Positions 1 through 6,976 of a DNA stretch of 22,871 bases are shown piece by piece. The notes under the pieces were generated by a model. That model was given only the letters and a program-made list of their open reading frames with translations, was not told the origin of the DNA and did not search any database. The stretch is from an uncultured Clostridia bacterium. Lineage in GTDB: Bacteria; Bacillota; Clostridia; Oscillospirales; Acutalibacteraceae. The position numbers were made by a program, and so were the translations under genes. Within the stretch, counting starts at the first letter, position 1. Each line of letters starts with the position of its first letter. The stretch is from positions 1 to 22,871 of the forward strand of contig CALBNX010000033.1 of assembly GCA_937896885.1 (NCBI GenBank). Direction: 5' to 3'.

Positions 1-31
1 CCCCTATATTTCAAGGGATTTCGGTTGTATT

Positions 32-50
32 ACCTAAGTTGTACTTAGGT
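32..50. repeat. Hairpin next to the truncated tRNA end
   Basis: ACCTAAG at 32-38 pairs with CTTAGGT at 44-50 around a 5-base loop. On the minus strand it directly follows the CCA of the truncated tRNA copy, the same relative place as the terminator-like hairpin behind the intact tRNA-Pro. No T-run follows, so terminator function is doubtful. Confidence 0.4.
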
Positions 51-73
51 GGTCGGAGTGACAGGAGTCGAAC
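50..73 (-). repeat. Truncated duplicate of the tRNA-Pro 3' end
   Basis: These 24 bases are identical to 268-291, which are the CCA end, discriminator base, 3' acceptor strand and most of the T-arm of the intact tRNA-Pro. Beyond base 73 the match stops and no D-arm, anticodon arm or 5' acceptor strand can be built, so this is not a gene. Short direct repeats of a tRNA 3' end are typical of attachment sites left by integrases, but no integrase is visible here. A degraded tandem tRNA copy is the alternative. Confidence 0.7.
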
Positions 74-150
74 GTCTGCTACGGCTACGCCTTGCATACT
101 ATTCGCTTGGCGACCCAAATCCTTACGGCTTTCGGTACCCGCCAACCGCT

Positions 151-193
151 TTTTGCTAAAAACAATTCACCGAATTGTTTTCATAACGCAAAA
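151..193. repeat. Inverted repeat in the non-coding stretch beside tRNA-Pro
   Basis: AAAACAATTC (159-168) pairs perfectly with GAATTGTTTT (172-181) around the loop ACC. Outside it TTTTGC (151-156) faces GCAAAA (188-193), giving a longer imperfect hairpin. It lies between the two copies of the tRNA-Pro 3' end, in a segment where I see no gene. Function is unknown; it could be an old terminator. Confidence 0.45.
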
Positions 194-230
194 ACCTTCA
201 CAGGCTCGACTCCTTGTTATCAAAGCAAAG

Positions 231-268
231 AAAATAGCAGTCTCGACAGAAGTCAAAACTGCTATTTT
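231..268 (-). terminator. Probable terminator of tRNA-Pro
   Basis: AAAATAGCAGT (231-241) and ACTGCTATTTT (258-268) form an 11-bp stem with a 16-base loop. Read on the minus strand it begins at the last base of the tRNA CCA and runs into TTTTCTTTGC, a weak U-tract. Position and T-rich tail suit a rho-independent terminator, although the loop is long. Confidence 0.55.
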
Positions 269-343
269 GGTCGGAGTGACAGGAGTCGAACCTGCGGCAT
301 CCACATCCCAAATGTGGCGCGCTACCAGCTGCGCTACACCCCG
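268..343 (-). tRNA. tRNA-Pro (anticodon UGG)
   Basis: The minus strand folds into a complete 76-base cloverleaf with an encoded CCA. The acceptor pairs CGGGGTG with CACTCCG, with one G-U. The anticodon arm has the loop TTTGGGA, placing UGG at positions 34-36 (plus-strand 308-310). The T-loop is TTCGACT and discriminator base A precedes CCA. A near-consensus promoter lies upstream at 372-400 and a hairpin directly downstream. The 3' end is duplicated at 50-73. Confidence 0.95.
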
Positions 344-371
344 AAGTATGTACTTTTTTGTCAGCCTTGAT

Positions 372-400
372 AGTATAAACTATTTTATTTCGTTTGTCAA
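372..400 (-). promoter_or_regulatory. Promoter of tRNA-Pro
   Basis: On the minus strand, TTGACA (plus-strand 395-400) and TATACT (372-377) are separated by exactly 17 bases. The tRNA 5' end at 343 lies about 28 bases beyond the -10 box, fitting a short trimmed leader. Confidence 0.8.
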
Positions 401-424
401 TAGGAAATTTTAGATTTTTATTTA

Positions 425-452
425 TTGTAAAGTTTATTTTTTCAGTTATAAT
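425..452 (+). promoter_or_regulatory. Possible promoter of the MGMT-family gene
   Basis: TATAAT at 447-452 has TTGTAA at 425-430 upstream with a 16-base spacer. The -10 box is perfect and the -35 box weak. The gene start is about 37 bases downstream, and no other promoter is visible in this intergenic gap. Confidence 0.45.
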
Positions 453-488
453 ATAATTAGATAGTTTTAATATGAAAGTGTGTTTCTT

Positions 489-788
489 GTGTCGGTATTT
501 GAAAAAATCTATGAAGTGGTGAAAACCATTCCTTGTGGCAAGGTGGCTACCTATGGTCAGGTGGCTTTGCTTGCGGGGAATCCCCGTTGGGCGCGAGTTG
601 TGGGATACGCTTTGCATAATAATCCTGACCCATCTGCTATCCCTTGTCACAGAGTTGTTAATCGCGAGGGTAGGGTTGCACCAGGATATGCTTTTGGCGG
701 CTCGGGCATACAAAGAGAATTGCTTGAAAAAGAGGGAATTGTTTTCGAAGATGACGGTCATATTGACCTTGAAAAATTTGGGATATAA
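489..788 (+). CDS. MGMT-family protein, DNA-binding/methyltransferase domain only
   Basis: A 99-residue protein made only of the C-terminal domain of O6-alkylguanine-DNA alkyltransferases. The family signature IPCHRVV places the alkyl-acceptor Cys at residue 53, inside the usual sequence of a YGQ helix, a RAVG-like helix (ARVVGYAL) and the PCHR loop. Alkyltransferase-like (ATL) proteins of the same length normally replace this Cys with Trp; here it is kept, so true repair activity is possible. The N-terminal domain of Ada/Ogt is absent, as in many small bacterial members. I chose GTG at 489 because it gives the family-typical MSVFEKIYEVV beginning; GTG at 480 in the same frame is an alternative, and neither has a strong ribosome binding site. 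It appears monocistronic: the next promoter starts 40 bases after its stop. Confidence 0.85.
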   Translation: MSVFEKIYEVVKTIPCGKVATYGQVALLAGNPRWARVVGYALHNNPDPSAIPCHRVVNREGRVAPGYAFGGSGIQRELLEKEGIVFEDDGHIDLEKFGI

Positions 789-827
789 TAGGTAAATAAA
801 ACCAATAAAATAAAATCAAAAAAATTC

Positions 828-856
828 TTGACATTGACTTTTTACGGTGTTATAAT
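828..856 (+). promoter_or_regulatory. Promoter of the Ile T-box unit
   Basis: Perfect consensus: TTGACA (828-833) and TATAAT (851-856) with a 17-base spacer. Transcription would start about 15 bases before Stem I of the T-box leader. Confidence 0.9.
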
Positions 857-870
857 AGCCGTAATTTAAT

Positions 871-1132
871 AGAAAAAGCTGTGACGAAGACGGTTTGGAT
901 GTCTTGTTTTCAGAGAGTTGACGGTTGGTGCAAGTCAATAACAAAAATCCAGAAACCTATCACTTCTGAGCTGGAAACCCGAAACCTGTGGGGAGTAGAT
1001 GTTTCTCGTGATTGCTGCGTAAAGGCATAAAGGTTGTTGGACCTTGAGGGGTAGTGAAAGCTACAATTTGAGTGGTACCGCGGATGATTTTACATTCGTC
1101 TCAAAGCATTAGTTTTGAGACGAATTTTTTTT
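871..1132 (+). promoter_or_regulatory. T-box riboswitch, specifier AUC (Ile)
   Basis: A tRNA-sensing leader that permits transcription when cognate tRNA is uncharged. Stem I pairs AGCT (877-880) with AGCT (969-972), has a K-turn, then GAAG (886-889) with CTTC (963-966). The distal loop carries the canonical GGTTGGTGCAAG (923-934). The T-box core GTGGTACCGCG lies at 1072-1082. In the specifier loop the triplet just before the conserved purine and the lower stem is ATC (959-961) followed by A962, an isoleucine codon. The loop strand is a few bases longer than in classic leaders unless GGT (892-894) pairs with ACC (955-957), so the codon call is good but not certain. Homologous to the leader at 3489-3763. 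Confidence 0.9.
1094..1132 (+). terminator. T-box terminator (Ile leader)
   Basis: A 12-bp stem (1094-1105 with 1114-1125) with an 8-base loop and a run of T from 1125. It is the default-off element of the T-box, competing with the antiterminator formed around 1072-1082. Confidence 0.93.
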
Positions 1133-1162
1133 ATTTAAATTTCTGTATAGGAGGAATTGCTT

Positions 1163-3430
1163 ATGTCAACAGTTGAATCAAAAAAATTGCAAGAGGTAGC
1201 GTTGCGAATTCGTGAAATGCGCGAAATTGCAGATTTTACTCAAGCTGAGATGGCAGAGAAAACAGAAGTAACAGAAGAAGAATATGTCCGTTATGAAAAC
1301 GGTGAAGTGGATTTTCCATTCTCATTTCTTCACAAGTGTGCAAAGGTTTTTGGAATAGACATTACAGTTTTGCTCGAAGGTCACAGTGCTCACTTGTCTT
1401 CTTATACAATTACTAGAAAGGGCAAGGGTCAGGCAACTGCTAAAGAAGATGGCATTGAAATTCAGAACCTTGCACCACAATTCCGCAAAAAGATTGCAGA
1501 ACCTTATTGGGTTAGATATGAATATAGTGAAGAACAACAGAACCAACCAATTCATCTCTCAAAGCACTCAGGTCAAGAATTTGACTTCGTTATGAGTGGT
1601 CGTCTTAAAATTCAGATTGGTGACAATGTTGAATACTTAAGCGAGGGTGACAGCATTTATTACAACAGCTCAACACCACATGGTATGATTGCTGTTGACG
1701 GTCAGGATTGCTTATTCGTAGCAGTTGTTTTGCCAGGTGAAAATGCTGACGAAACTGAAATTCGCGATACAATCGTTACTGCTCATTCAGGTGATAAACA
1801 TTTAGTAAGTGAAGATTTTATCACAACAACTGAAGACGAAAATGGTCGTGTTAAGACAATCGACTTTGTAAATGATGACAAATTCAACTTTGCTTTTGAT
1901 GTTGTTGATGCTATTGCTAAAAAATCACCTGATAAACTTGCAATGCTTCATATTGATAAGAATAAGGTTGAGAGAAGATTTACTTTCAACGATATGAAAC
2001 GCGCATCCAACCAATGTGCTAACTATTTCAAGGCATTGGGCATCAAAAAAGGCGACAGAGTTATGCTTGTGCTCAAGCGTCACTATCAATTCTGGTTTGC
2101 AGTGCTTGCACTTCACAAACTTGGTGCTATTGTTATCCCTGCAACACATCAGTTGCAAGTGCACGATTTGGAATATCGTTTCAATGCGGCAGGTGTCAGC
2201 GCAATCGTTTGCACATCTGACGACGGAATTGCTGCTCATGTTGACGAAGCACAGAAAACTTGTCCATCACTCACAACAAAAATTCTTGTTGGTGACAAGC
2301 GTGAAGGTTGGAATGACTTTAACGAAGAATTCTCTCTTTATAGCGCTCACTATTATCGTACCGAAGAATCTCCTTGTGGTGATGATTTGATGCTTATGTT
2401 CTTCACATCGGGCACAACAGGATATCCAAAAATTGCATCTCATACATATAAATATCCTTTGGGACATTATATTACTGCAAAGTATTGGCACGGGGTAAGT
2501 GAACATGGCTTGCACTTCACAATTTCTGATACAGGTTGGGGTAAGGCTCTTTGGGGCAAACTCTATGGTCAGTGGTTGTGCGAAGGTGCAGTATTCACCT
2601 ATGACTTTGACCGTTTCGATGCAGCAGATATCTTGCCAATGTTTGCTAAATATCAGATTACAACATTCTGTGCACCACCAACAATGCTTCGTATGATGAT
2701 TAAACAAGACATTTCAAAATACGATTTGTCATCAATCAAGCATATGACAACAGCAGGTGAAGCACTTAACCCTGAAGTTTATCGTCAATTCGAAAAAGCA
2801 ACAGGATTACAGATTATGGAAGGCTTTGGCCAGACAGAACTTACTCTCACAATCGCTAATTTGCTCGGTGGTAAGCACAAAGTCGGTTCAATGGGTATTC
2901 CTGTTCCGCTTTATGATGTTTCACTTATGGATTCGGATGGAAATCCTGTTCCTGACGGTGAAGTTGGTGAAATTGTAGTTAATATTTCTGAAAAAGTTCC
3001 TTGTGGCTTGTTCAAAGGTTATTATCGTGACCAGGCAAAAACAGATGAAGTTATGCATGACGGTTATTATCACACAGGTGACACCGCTTGGCGTGATGAA
3101 GATGGATTCTATTGGTATGTTGGTCGTGTTGATGATGTTATCAAATCATCAGGTTACAGAATCGGACCTTTCGAGATTGAAAGCGTTATTATGGAACTCC
3201 CTTATGTTCTTGAATGTGGCGTTTGTGCAGCTCCTGACGAAGTTCGTGGTCAGGTAGTTAAGGCTGTAATTGTTCTCACAAAGGGAACAGAGCCTTCAGA
3301 AGAACTCAAAAAGGAAATTCAAAAATATGTTAAAGAGCATACTGCTCCTTATAAATACCCAAGAATTGTTGAGTTCAGAACAGAACTTCCAAAGACAATC
3401 AGCGGAAAAATTCAGCGCAATAAATTGTAA
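1163..3430 (+). CDS. XRE-HTH/cupin/AMP-forming acyl-CoA ligase fusion (Ile T-box)
   Basis: A 755-residue three-part protein. Residues about 8-72 are an XRE-type helix-turn-helix. Residues about 115-190 are a cupin with candidate metal ligands H135, E139 and H173. From about 240 to the end is an ANL acyl-CoA synthetase of the medium/short-chain type, with the phosphate loop TSGTTGYPK (415-423), EGFGQTE (553-559), the YHTGD motif (636-640), the hinge region GRVDDVIK and the adenylation lysine K749 in SGKIQ. It would make an acyl-CoA from a carboxylic acid, ATP and CoA in the cytoplasm. XRE-cupin proteins are usually stand-alone transcription factors; fusion to an enzyme suggests allosteric or autoregulatory control. 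ATG 1163 has AGGAGG at 1149-1154, 8 bases upstream. Its Ile T-box and the downstream oxidoreductase suggest 2-methylbutyrate as substrate (inference). Confidence 0.9.
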   Translation: MSTVESKKLQEVALRIREMREIADFTQAEMAEKTEVTEEEYVRYENGEVDFPFSFLHKCAKVFGIDITVLLEGHSAHLSSYTITRKGKGQATAKEDGIEIQNLAPQFRKKIAEPYWVRYEYSEEQQNQPIHLSKHSGQEFDFVMSGRLKIQIGDNVEYLSEGDSIYYNSSTPHGMIAVDGQDCLFVAVVLPGENADETEIRDTIVTAHSGDKHLVSEDFITTTEDENGRVKTIDFVNDDKFNFAFDVVDAIAKKSPDKLAMLHIDKNKVERRFTFNDMKRASNQCANYFKALGIKKGDRVMLVLKRHYQFWFAVLALHKLGAIVIPATHQLQVHDLEYRFNAAGVSAIVCTSDDGIAAHVDEAQKTCPSLTTKILVGDKREGWNDFNEEFSLYSAHYYRTEESPCGDDLMLMFFTSGTTGYPKIASHTYKYPLGHYITAKYWHGVSEHGLHFTISDTGWGKALWGKLYGQWLCEGAVFTYDFDRFDAADILPMFAKYQITTFCAPPTMLRMMIKQDISKYDLSSIKHMTTAGEALNPEVYRQFEKATGLQIMEGFGQTELTLTIANLLGGKHKVGSMGIPVPLYDVSLMDSDGNPVPDGEVGEIVVNISEKVPCGLFKGYYRDQAKTDEVMHDGYYHTGDTAWRDEDGFYWYVGRVDDVIKSSGYRIGPFEIESVIMELPYVLECGVCAAPDEVRGQVVKAVIVLTKGTEPSEELKKEIQKYVKEHTAPYKYPRIVEFRTELPKTISGKIQRNKL

Positions 3431-3439
3431 TATTATGTG

Positions 3440-3469
3440 TTGACAAATGAATGGAGTTTATGATAAAAT
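3440..3469 (+). promoter_or_regulatory. Promoter of the Val T-box unit
   Basis: TTGACA (3440-3445) and TAAAAT (3464-3469) with an 18-base spacer. It starts 10 bases after the stop codon of the preceding gene, with no terminator in between. Confidence 0.8.
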
Positions 3470-3488
3470 ACCATTCAATTAAATGTTA

Positions 3489-3763
3489 AAGGCACTGACG
3501 AAGAGTGCACAAAAAAGACAGTTTCAGAGAAATGACGGTTGGTGAAAGTCATTCGGGTTCGATTTTGTGTTTGTAGCTTCCGAGCCGAGAGAAAGAAAGC
3601 CCTGTGGGGTCAGTAGAATCTCTCCGTGATTGCTGCGTGAATGCATAAGGGTTGTCAGACCCTGAGTGGCAGTTGTAAACTGCAATTTGAGTGGTACCGC
3701 GGGTGCAACGAAAGATATTCGGCGCTCGTCTCAAAGTCATAAACTTTGGGACGGGTGCTTTTT
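3489..3763 (+). promoter_or_regulatory. T-box riboswitch, specifier GUA (Val)
   Basis: Stem I is closed by GGC (3491-3493) with GCC, a K-turn, and GAAG (3500-3503) with CTTC (3577-3580). CACAAAA pairs with TTTTGTG above the specifier loop, whose 5' strand is the loop-E-like AGTG. The triplet before the purine G3576 is GTA (3573-3575), a valine codon. The distal loop contains ACGGTTGGTGAAAG and the T-box core GTGGTACCGCG is at 3691-3701. Everything downstream of Stem I closely resembles the Ile leader, including GATTGCTGCGT and CAATTTGAGTGG, so the two leaders are paralogous and differ in the codon they read. Confidence 0.92.
3722..3763 (+). terminator. T-box terminator (Val leader)
   Basis: A 15-bp stem with three G-U pairs (3722-3736 with 3744-3758), a 7-base loop and five T. 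It also serves as the only terminator for read-through from the Ile unit. Confidence 0.9.
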
Positions 3764-3786
3764 CGTCCCGAGAATGGAGAAAACTT

Positions 3787-6072
3787 ATGGAACGCATAAC
3801 TGGTTTGGACTACAAAATTCAAGAGATGGCGCGTCGTATTCGCGAACTTCGTGAAATCGAGAACTACACTATCGAAGAGATGGCTGCGAAAGTCGGCGTC
3901 ACAGCAGAAGAATATCGTAATTGCGAAAGTGGTAACGGCGACTTGAATTTTGCTTTTATTTATCGTGTTGCAATGGTTTTCGGCGTCAATGTCACAGAAA
4001 TTGTTGAGGGTTATAGCCCAAATCTTAAATCATTTATAGTTACTCGTAAAGAAGCAGGTCAAGAAGTTGCAGAAGCACACGGTATGACATATTACAATAT
4101 GGCTTATGCTTTTCAAAATCGTATTGCAGAGCCTTTGTATGTTAGATGTAAATATGACCCAAGTGCAGAGCAGAGAGAAATTGAACTTACAACTCACGCA
4201 GGTCAGGAATGTGACATTGTTGTTGAGGGTAGTTTGCTTGTTCAGATTGGTGAACACCAAGAAGTTTTAGGACCTGGTGATAGTATTTATTATGATAGTG
4301 ACACTCCTCACGGTATGATTGCTGTTAACGGTAAAGATTGCGTATTCTATGCAATTGTTCTTAACCCAACAGGTGAGCCAATTCCAGAGTTAACACCAAG
4401 CCGTGCAGTTGCAGTAAAAAAAGCAACTCCTGATACAAAAGACCGTGTTTATCGTAAATATGTTAATGTTACAAAGGATGAAAACGGCACACCAACGAAG
4501 ATTGAGTTTAAGAATATTGAAAAATTCAACTTTGCTTTTGATGTTATTGACAAGTTAGCAGAAGACAAACCAAATAAACTTGCAATGTTACATATCAGTA
4601 ACGATAAAACTGAAAACAGATTTACATTTAAAGATTTGAAAAAAGCATCTAACCAATGTGCAAACTATTTTAAATCTTTGGGAATTCAAAAAGGCGATAG
4701 AGTTATGCTTGTGCTCAAGCGTCACTATCAATTCTGGTTTGCTGTGTTAGGTCTTAACAAGCTTGGTGCAATCGCAATTCCTGCAACCAATCAGTTGCAA
4801 GAGCACGATTTTGAATATCGTTTCCAATCAGCAGGAGTTAATACAATCATATGTACTGCCGATGGTGATACTGCTCATCAGGTTGAATTGGCAGCAGAAA
4901 AATGTCCTGAACTTAAAAATAAATTAATTGTTAATGGCAAGCGTGATGGTTGGCGTAGTTTTGATGAAGAGTACACACTTTACAGTACGCGCTATAACCG
5001 CACAGAAGACGCACCATCAGGCAAAGACCCATTACTTATGTTCTTTACATCAGGTACAACAGGATATCCAAAAATTGCAGTACATAATCATTTGTATCCT
5101 TTGGGACATTTCCATACTGCAAAATATTGGCACAATGTTAACCCTGATGGATTACATTTCACAATTTCAGACACAGGTTGGGCTAAATCAATGTGGGGTA
5201 AATTCTATGGACAATGGTTTGCAGAAGCAGCAACATTTGTTTATGACTTTGACCGTTTTGATGCAGCAGATATTCTTCCTATGTTTGCAAAATATCAAAT
5301 CACAACATTCTGTGCACCACCAACAATGCTTCGTATGATGATTAAACAAGATATTTCAAAATATGATTTGTCATCAGTTCAGCATATGACAACAGCGGGT
5401 GAAGCACTCAACCCTGAGGTTTATCGTCAATTTGAGAAGGCAACGGGCTTGCAAATCCTTGAAGGCTTTGGACAGTCTGAAAGCACAATGATTATCGGTA
5501 ATCTTACAGGCGCACCACATAAAATCGGCTCAATGGGTAAACCTGCTCCGATTTATGATGTTTCACTTATGGATGCCGACGGAAACAAAGTACCAGTTGG
5601 TCAGGTTGGTGAAATCGTTGTTAATCTTCAAAACGGTGCACCTTGTGGTTTGTTCACAGAATATTACAGAGACCAAGAAAAGACAGACGAAGTTATCCAC
5701 GACGGATATTACCATACAGGTGATACTGCTTGGTGCGATGAAGACGGCTTTTATTGGTATGTTGGTCGTGTTGATGATGTTATCAAATCATCAGGTTACA
5801 GAATCGGACCATTTGAAATTGAAAGTGTTATTATGGAACTCCCTTATGTTCTTGAATGTGGCGTTTGTGCTTCCCCTGACGAAGTTCGTGGTCAGGTAGT
5901 TAAAGCTGTAATCGTTCTCACTAAGGGCACAGAGCCTACTGAAGAGCTCAAGAAAGAAATTCAGAAATATGTTAAGGATAGAACTGCTCCTTATAAATAT
6001 CCAAGAATTGTTGAGTTCAGAACAGAACTTCCAAAAACTGTAAGTGGTAAAATTCAGCGTAATAAATTATAA
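3787..6072 (+). CDS. XRE-HTH/cupin/AMP-forming acyl-CoA ligase fusion (Val T-box)
   Basis: A 761-residue paralogue of the ligase at 1163-3430 with the same architecture: XRE helix-turn-helix (about 10-75), cupin (about 117-192, H137, E141, H175), then an ANL acyl-CoA synthetase with TSGTTGYPK, EGFGQSE, YHTGD and the C-terminal lysine in SGKIQ. The C-terminal 120 residues are almost identical to the first copy; the HTH is much more diverged. The A5 region reads GQSESTMIIG instead of GQTELTLTIA, a possible substrate-pocket difference. ATG 3787 is chosen because it has GGAG at 3776-3779 and lies after the T-box terminator; an in-frame GTG at 3691 lies inside the T-box and is not credible. It overlaps the next gene in TAATG. 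The Val leader and Vor genes suggest isobutyrate activation (inference). Confidence 0.9.
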   Translation: MERITGLDYKIQEMARRIRELREIENYTIEEMAAKVGVTAEEYRNCESGNGDLNFAFIYRVAMVFGVNVTEIVEGYSPNLKSFIVTRKEAGQEVAEAHGMTYYNMAYAFQNRIAEPLYVRCKYDPSAEQREIELTTHAGQECDIVVEGSLLVQIGEHQEVLGPGDSIYYDSDTPHGMIAVNGKDCVFYAIVLNPTGEPIPELTPSRAVAVKKATPDTKDRVYRKYVNVTKDENGTPTKIEFKNIEKFNFAFDVIDKLAEDKPNKLAMLHISNDKTENRFTFKDLKKASNQCANYFKSLGIQKGDRVMLVLKRHYQFWFAVLGLNKLGAIAIPATNQLQEHDFEYRFQSAGVNTIICTADGDTAHQVELAAEKCPELKNKLIVNGKRDGWRSFDEEYTLYSTRYNRTEDAPSGKDPLLMFFTSGTTGYPKIAVHNHLYPLGHFHTAKYWHNVNPDGLHFTISDTGWAKSMWGKFYGQWFAEAATFVYDFDRFDAADILPMFAKYQITTFCAPPTMLRMMIKQDISKYDLSSVQHMTTAGEALNPEVYRQFEKATGLQILEGFGQSESTMIIGNLTGAPHKIGSMGKPAPIYDVSLMDADGNKVPVGQVGEIVVNLQNGAPCGLFTEYYRDQEKTDEVIHDGYYHTGDTAWCDEDGFYWYVGRVDDVIKSSGYRIGPFEIESVIMELPYVLECGVCASPDEVRGQVVKAVIVLTKGTEPTEELKKEIQKYVKDRTAPYKYPRIVEFRTELPKTVSGKIQRNKL

Positions 6073-6746
6073 TGAATAGTATGAAAAATGATAAAAGAAT
6101 AACTCTTTTGTGCGGTCATTATGGCAGTGGCAAAACAAATGTTGCCGTTAATTTAGCAATGATGATGAAAAAGCAATATGACAAAGTCACTATTGCTGAT
6201 TTAGATATTGTCAATCCATATTTCCGAACAAAAGACAGCAGTGAAGAATTGGCTCGTGCAGGCATTAAACTCATCTGTTCAGAATTTGCTAACAGTAATG
6301 TTGATATTCCTGCATTGCCACAAGAAATGTATTCAATTACCGATGATACATCTCATAGAGTTTTAATTGATGTGGGTGGCGACGACCGTGGTGCTTTGGC
6401 ACTTGGCAGATTAGCCCCTAAAATCAAAGAAGAAAATGATTATGAAATGCTCATGGTAATAAATAAATGCAGACCTTTAACACGAACTGTTGAAGATACA
6501 CTTGAGGTTATGGGTGAAATTGAGTTTGCCTGTGGAATTAAATTTACAGGACTTGTCAACAACTCAAACTTAGGTGAAGAAACAACGGCAGAAGATGTGT
6601 TAAATTCACTCCCATATGCAGATGCCGTGTCCAAAGCGACGGGACTTCCTTTAGTTGCAACGGCATATAAAGCAGAACTTCATAACCAATTGTCAGATAA
6701 AGTGCCAATGCCTTTGGCGTTGACATTGCAAGATAAAATTCTCTAA
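6072..6746 (+). CDS. P-loop ATPase of the MinD/ParA/CooC (SIMIBI) class
   Basis: A 224-residue cytoplasmic nucleotide-binding protein. Walker A is GHYGSGKT at residues 15-22, followed by an acidic strand TIADLDIVNPYF and a Walker B-like VLIDVGGDDRG near residue 98. It lacks the KGG of true MinD/ParA, so chromosome or plasmid partition is unlikely. ATG 6072 shares its A with the upstream TAA stop, indicating translational coupling; ATG 6081 is an alternative. The gene sits between the Val-type ligase and the four oxidoreductase genes. Related P-loop ATPases such as CooC act in metal-centre maturation, so a role in assembling or regulating the Fe-S/TPP oxidoreductase is a reasonable guess only. 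The exact function is not recognisable from sequence. Confidence 0.85.
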   Translation: MNSMKNDKRITLLCGHYGSGKTNVAVNLAMMMKKQYDKVTIADLDIVNPYFRTKDSSEELARAGIKLICSEFANSNVDIPALPQEMYSITDDTSHRVLIDVGGDDRGALALGRLAPKIKEENDYEMLMVINKCRPLTRTVEDTLEVMGEIEFACGIKFTGLVNNSNLGEETTAEDVLNSLPYADAVSKATGLPLVATAYKAELHNQLSDKVPMPLALTLQDKIL

Positions 6747-6764
6747 ATTAAAGGAGCGATATAT

Positions 6765-6971
6765 ATGGCTAAATTAACCTTTAAAACAGATAATTGTAAA
6801 GGTTGCGGACTTTGTGTTGACGCTTGTCCAAAAAACATTTTGCAGTTGTCACCAGACAAGATTAACAAAAAGGGACATCACCCTGCAGAGCTTACAGACG
6901 AAGCTGCTTGTATCGGTTGCGCATCTTGTGCAATTATGTGTCCTGACTGTGTAATTAAGGTGGAGAGGTGA
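6765..6971 (+). CDS. korD: 2-oxoacid:ferredoxin oxidoreductase, ferredoxin-type delta subunit
   Basis: A 68-residue protein with two 4Fe-4S motifs: C11-C14-C17-C21 and C49-C52-C55-C59, each ending in Cys-Pro. Length and sequence fit the delta (PorD/KorD; VorC of methanogens) subunit that carries electrons between the TPP site and external ferredoxin. A strong ribosome binding site, AAAGGAG at 6750-6756, lies 8 bases upstream of ATG. It is first of four subunit genes spaced by at most 5 bases, so stoichiometric expression is expected. The symbol follows the general Kor naming; substrate identity rests on the alpha subunit and the operon. Confidence 0.92.
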   Translation: MAKLTFKTDNCKGCGLCVDACPKNILQLSPDKINKKGHHPAELTDEAACIGCASCAIMCPDCVIKVER

Positions 6972-6976
6972 GTTAA

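Noticed and set aside
39..413. Open reading frames across the tRNA-Pro region on both strands
   Set aside because: They translate the tRNA itself and its 3' duplicate, have no ribosome binding site and no recognisable domain.
3691..3786. N-terminal extension of the Val-type ligase starting with GTG at 3691
   Set aside because: It would begin within the T-box core and read through the terminator hairpin. ATG 3787 has a proper ribosome binding site and aligns with the paralogue's start.
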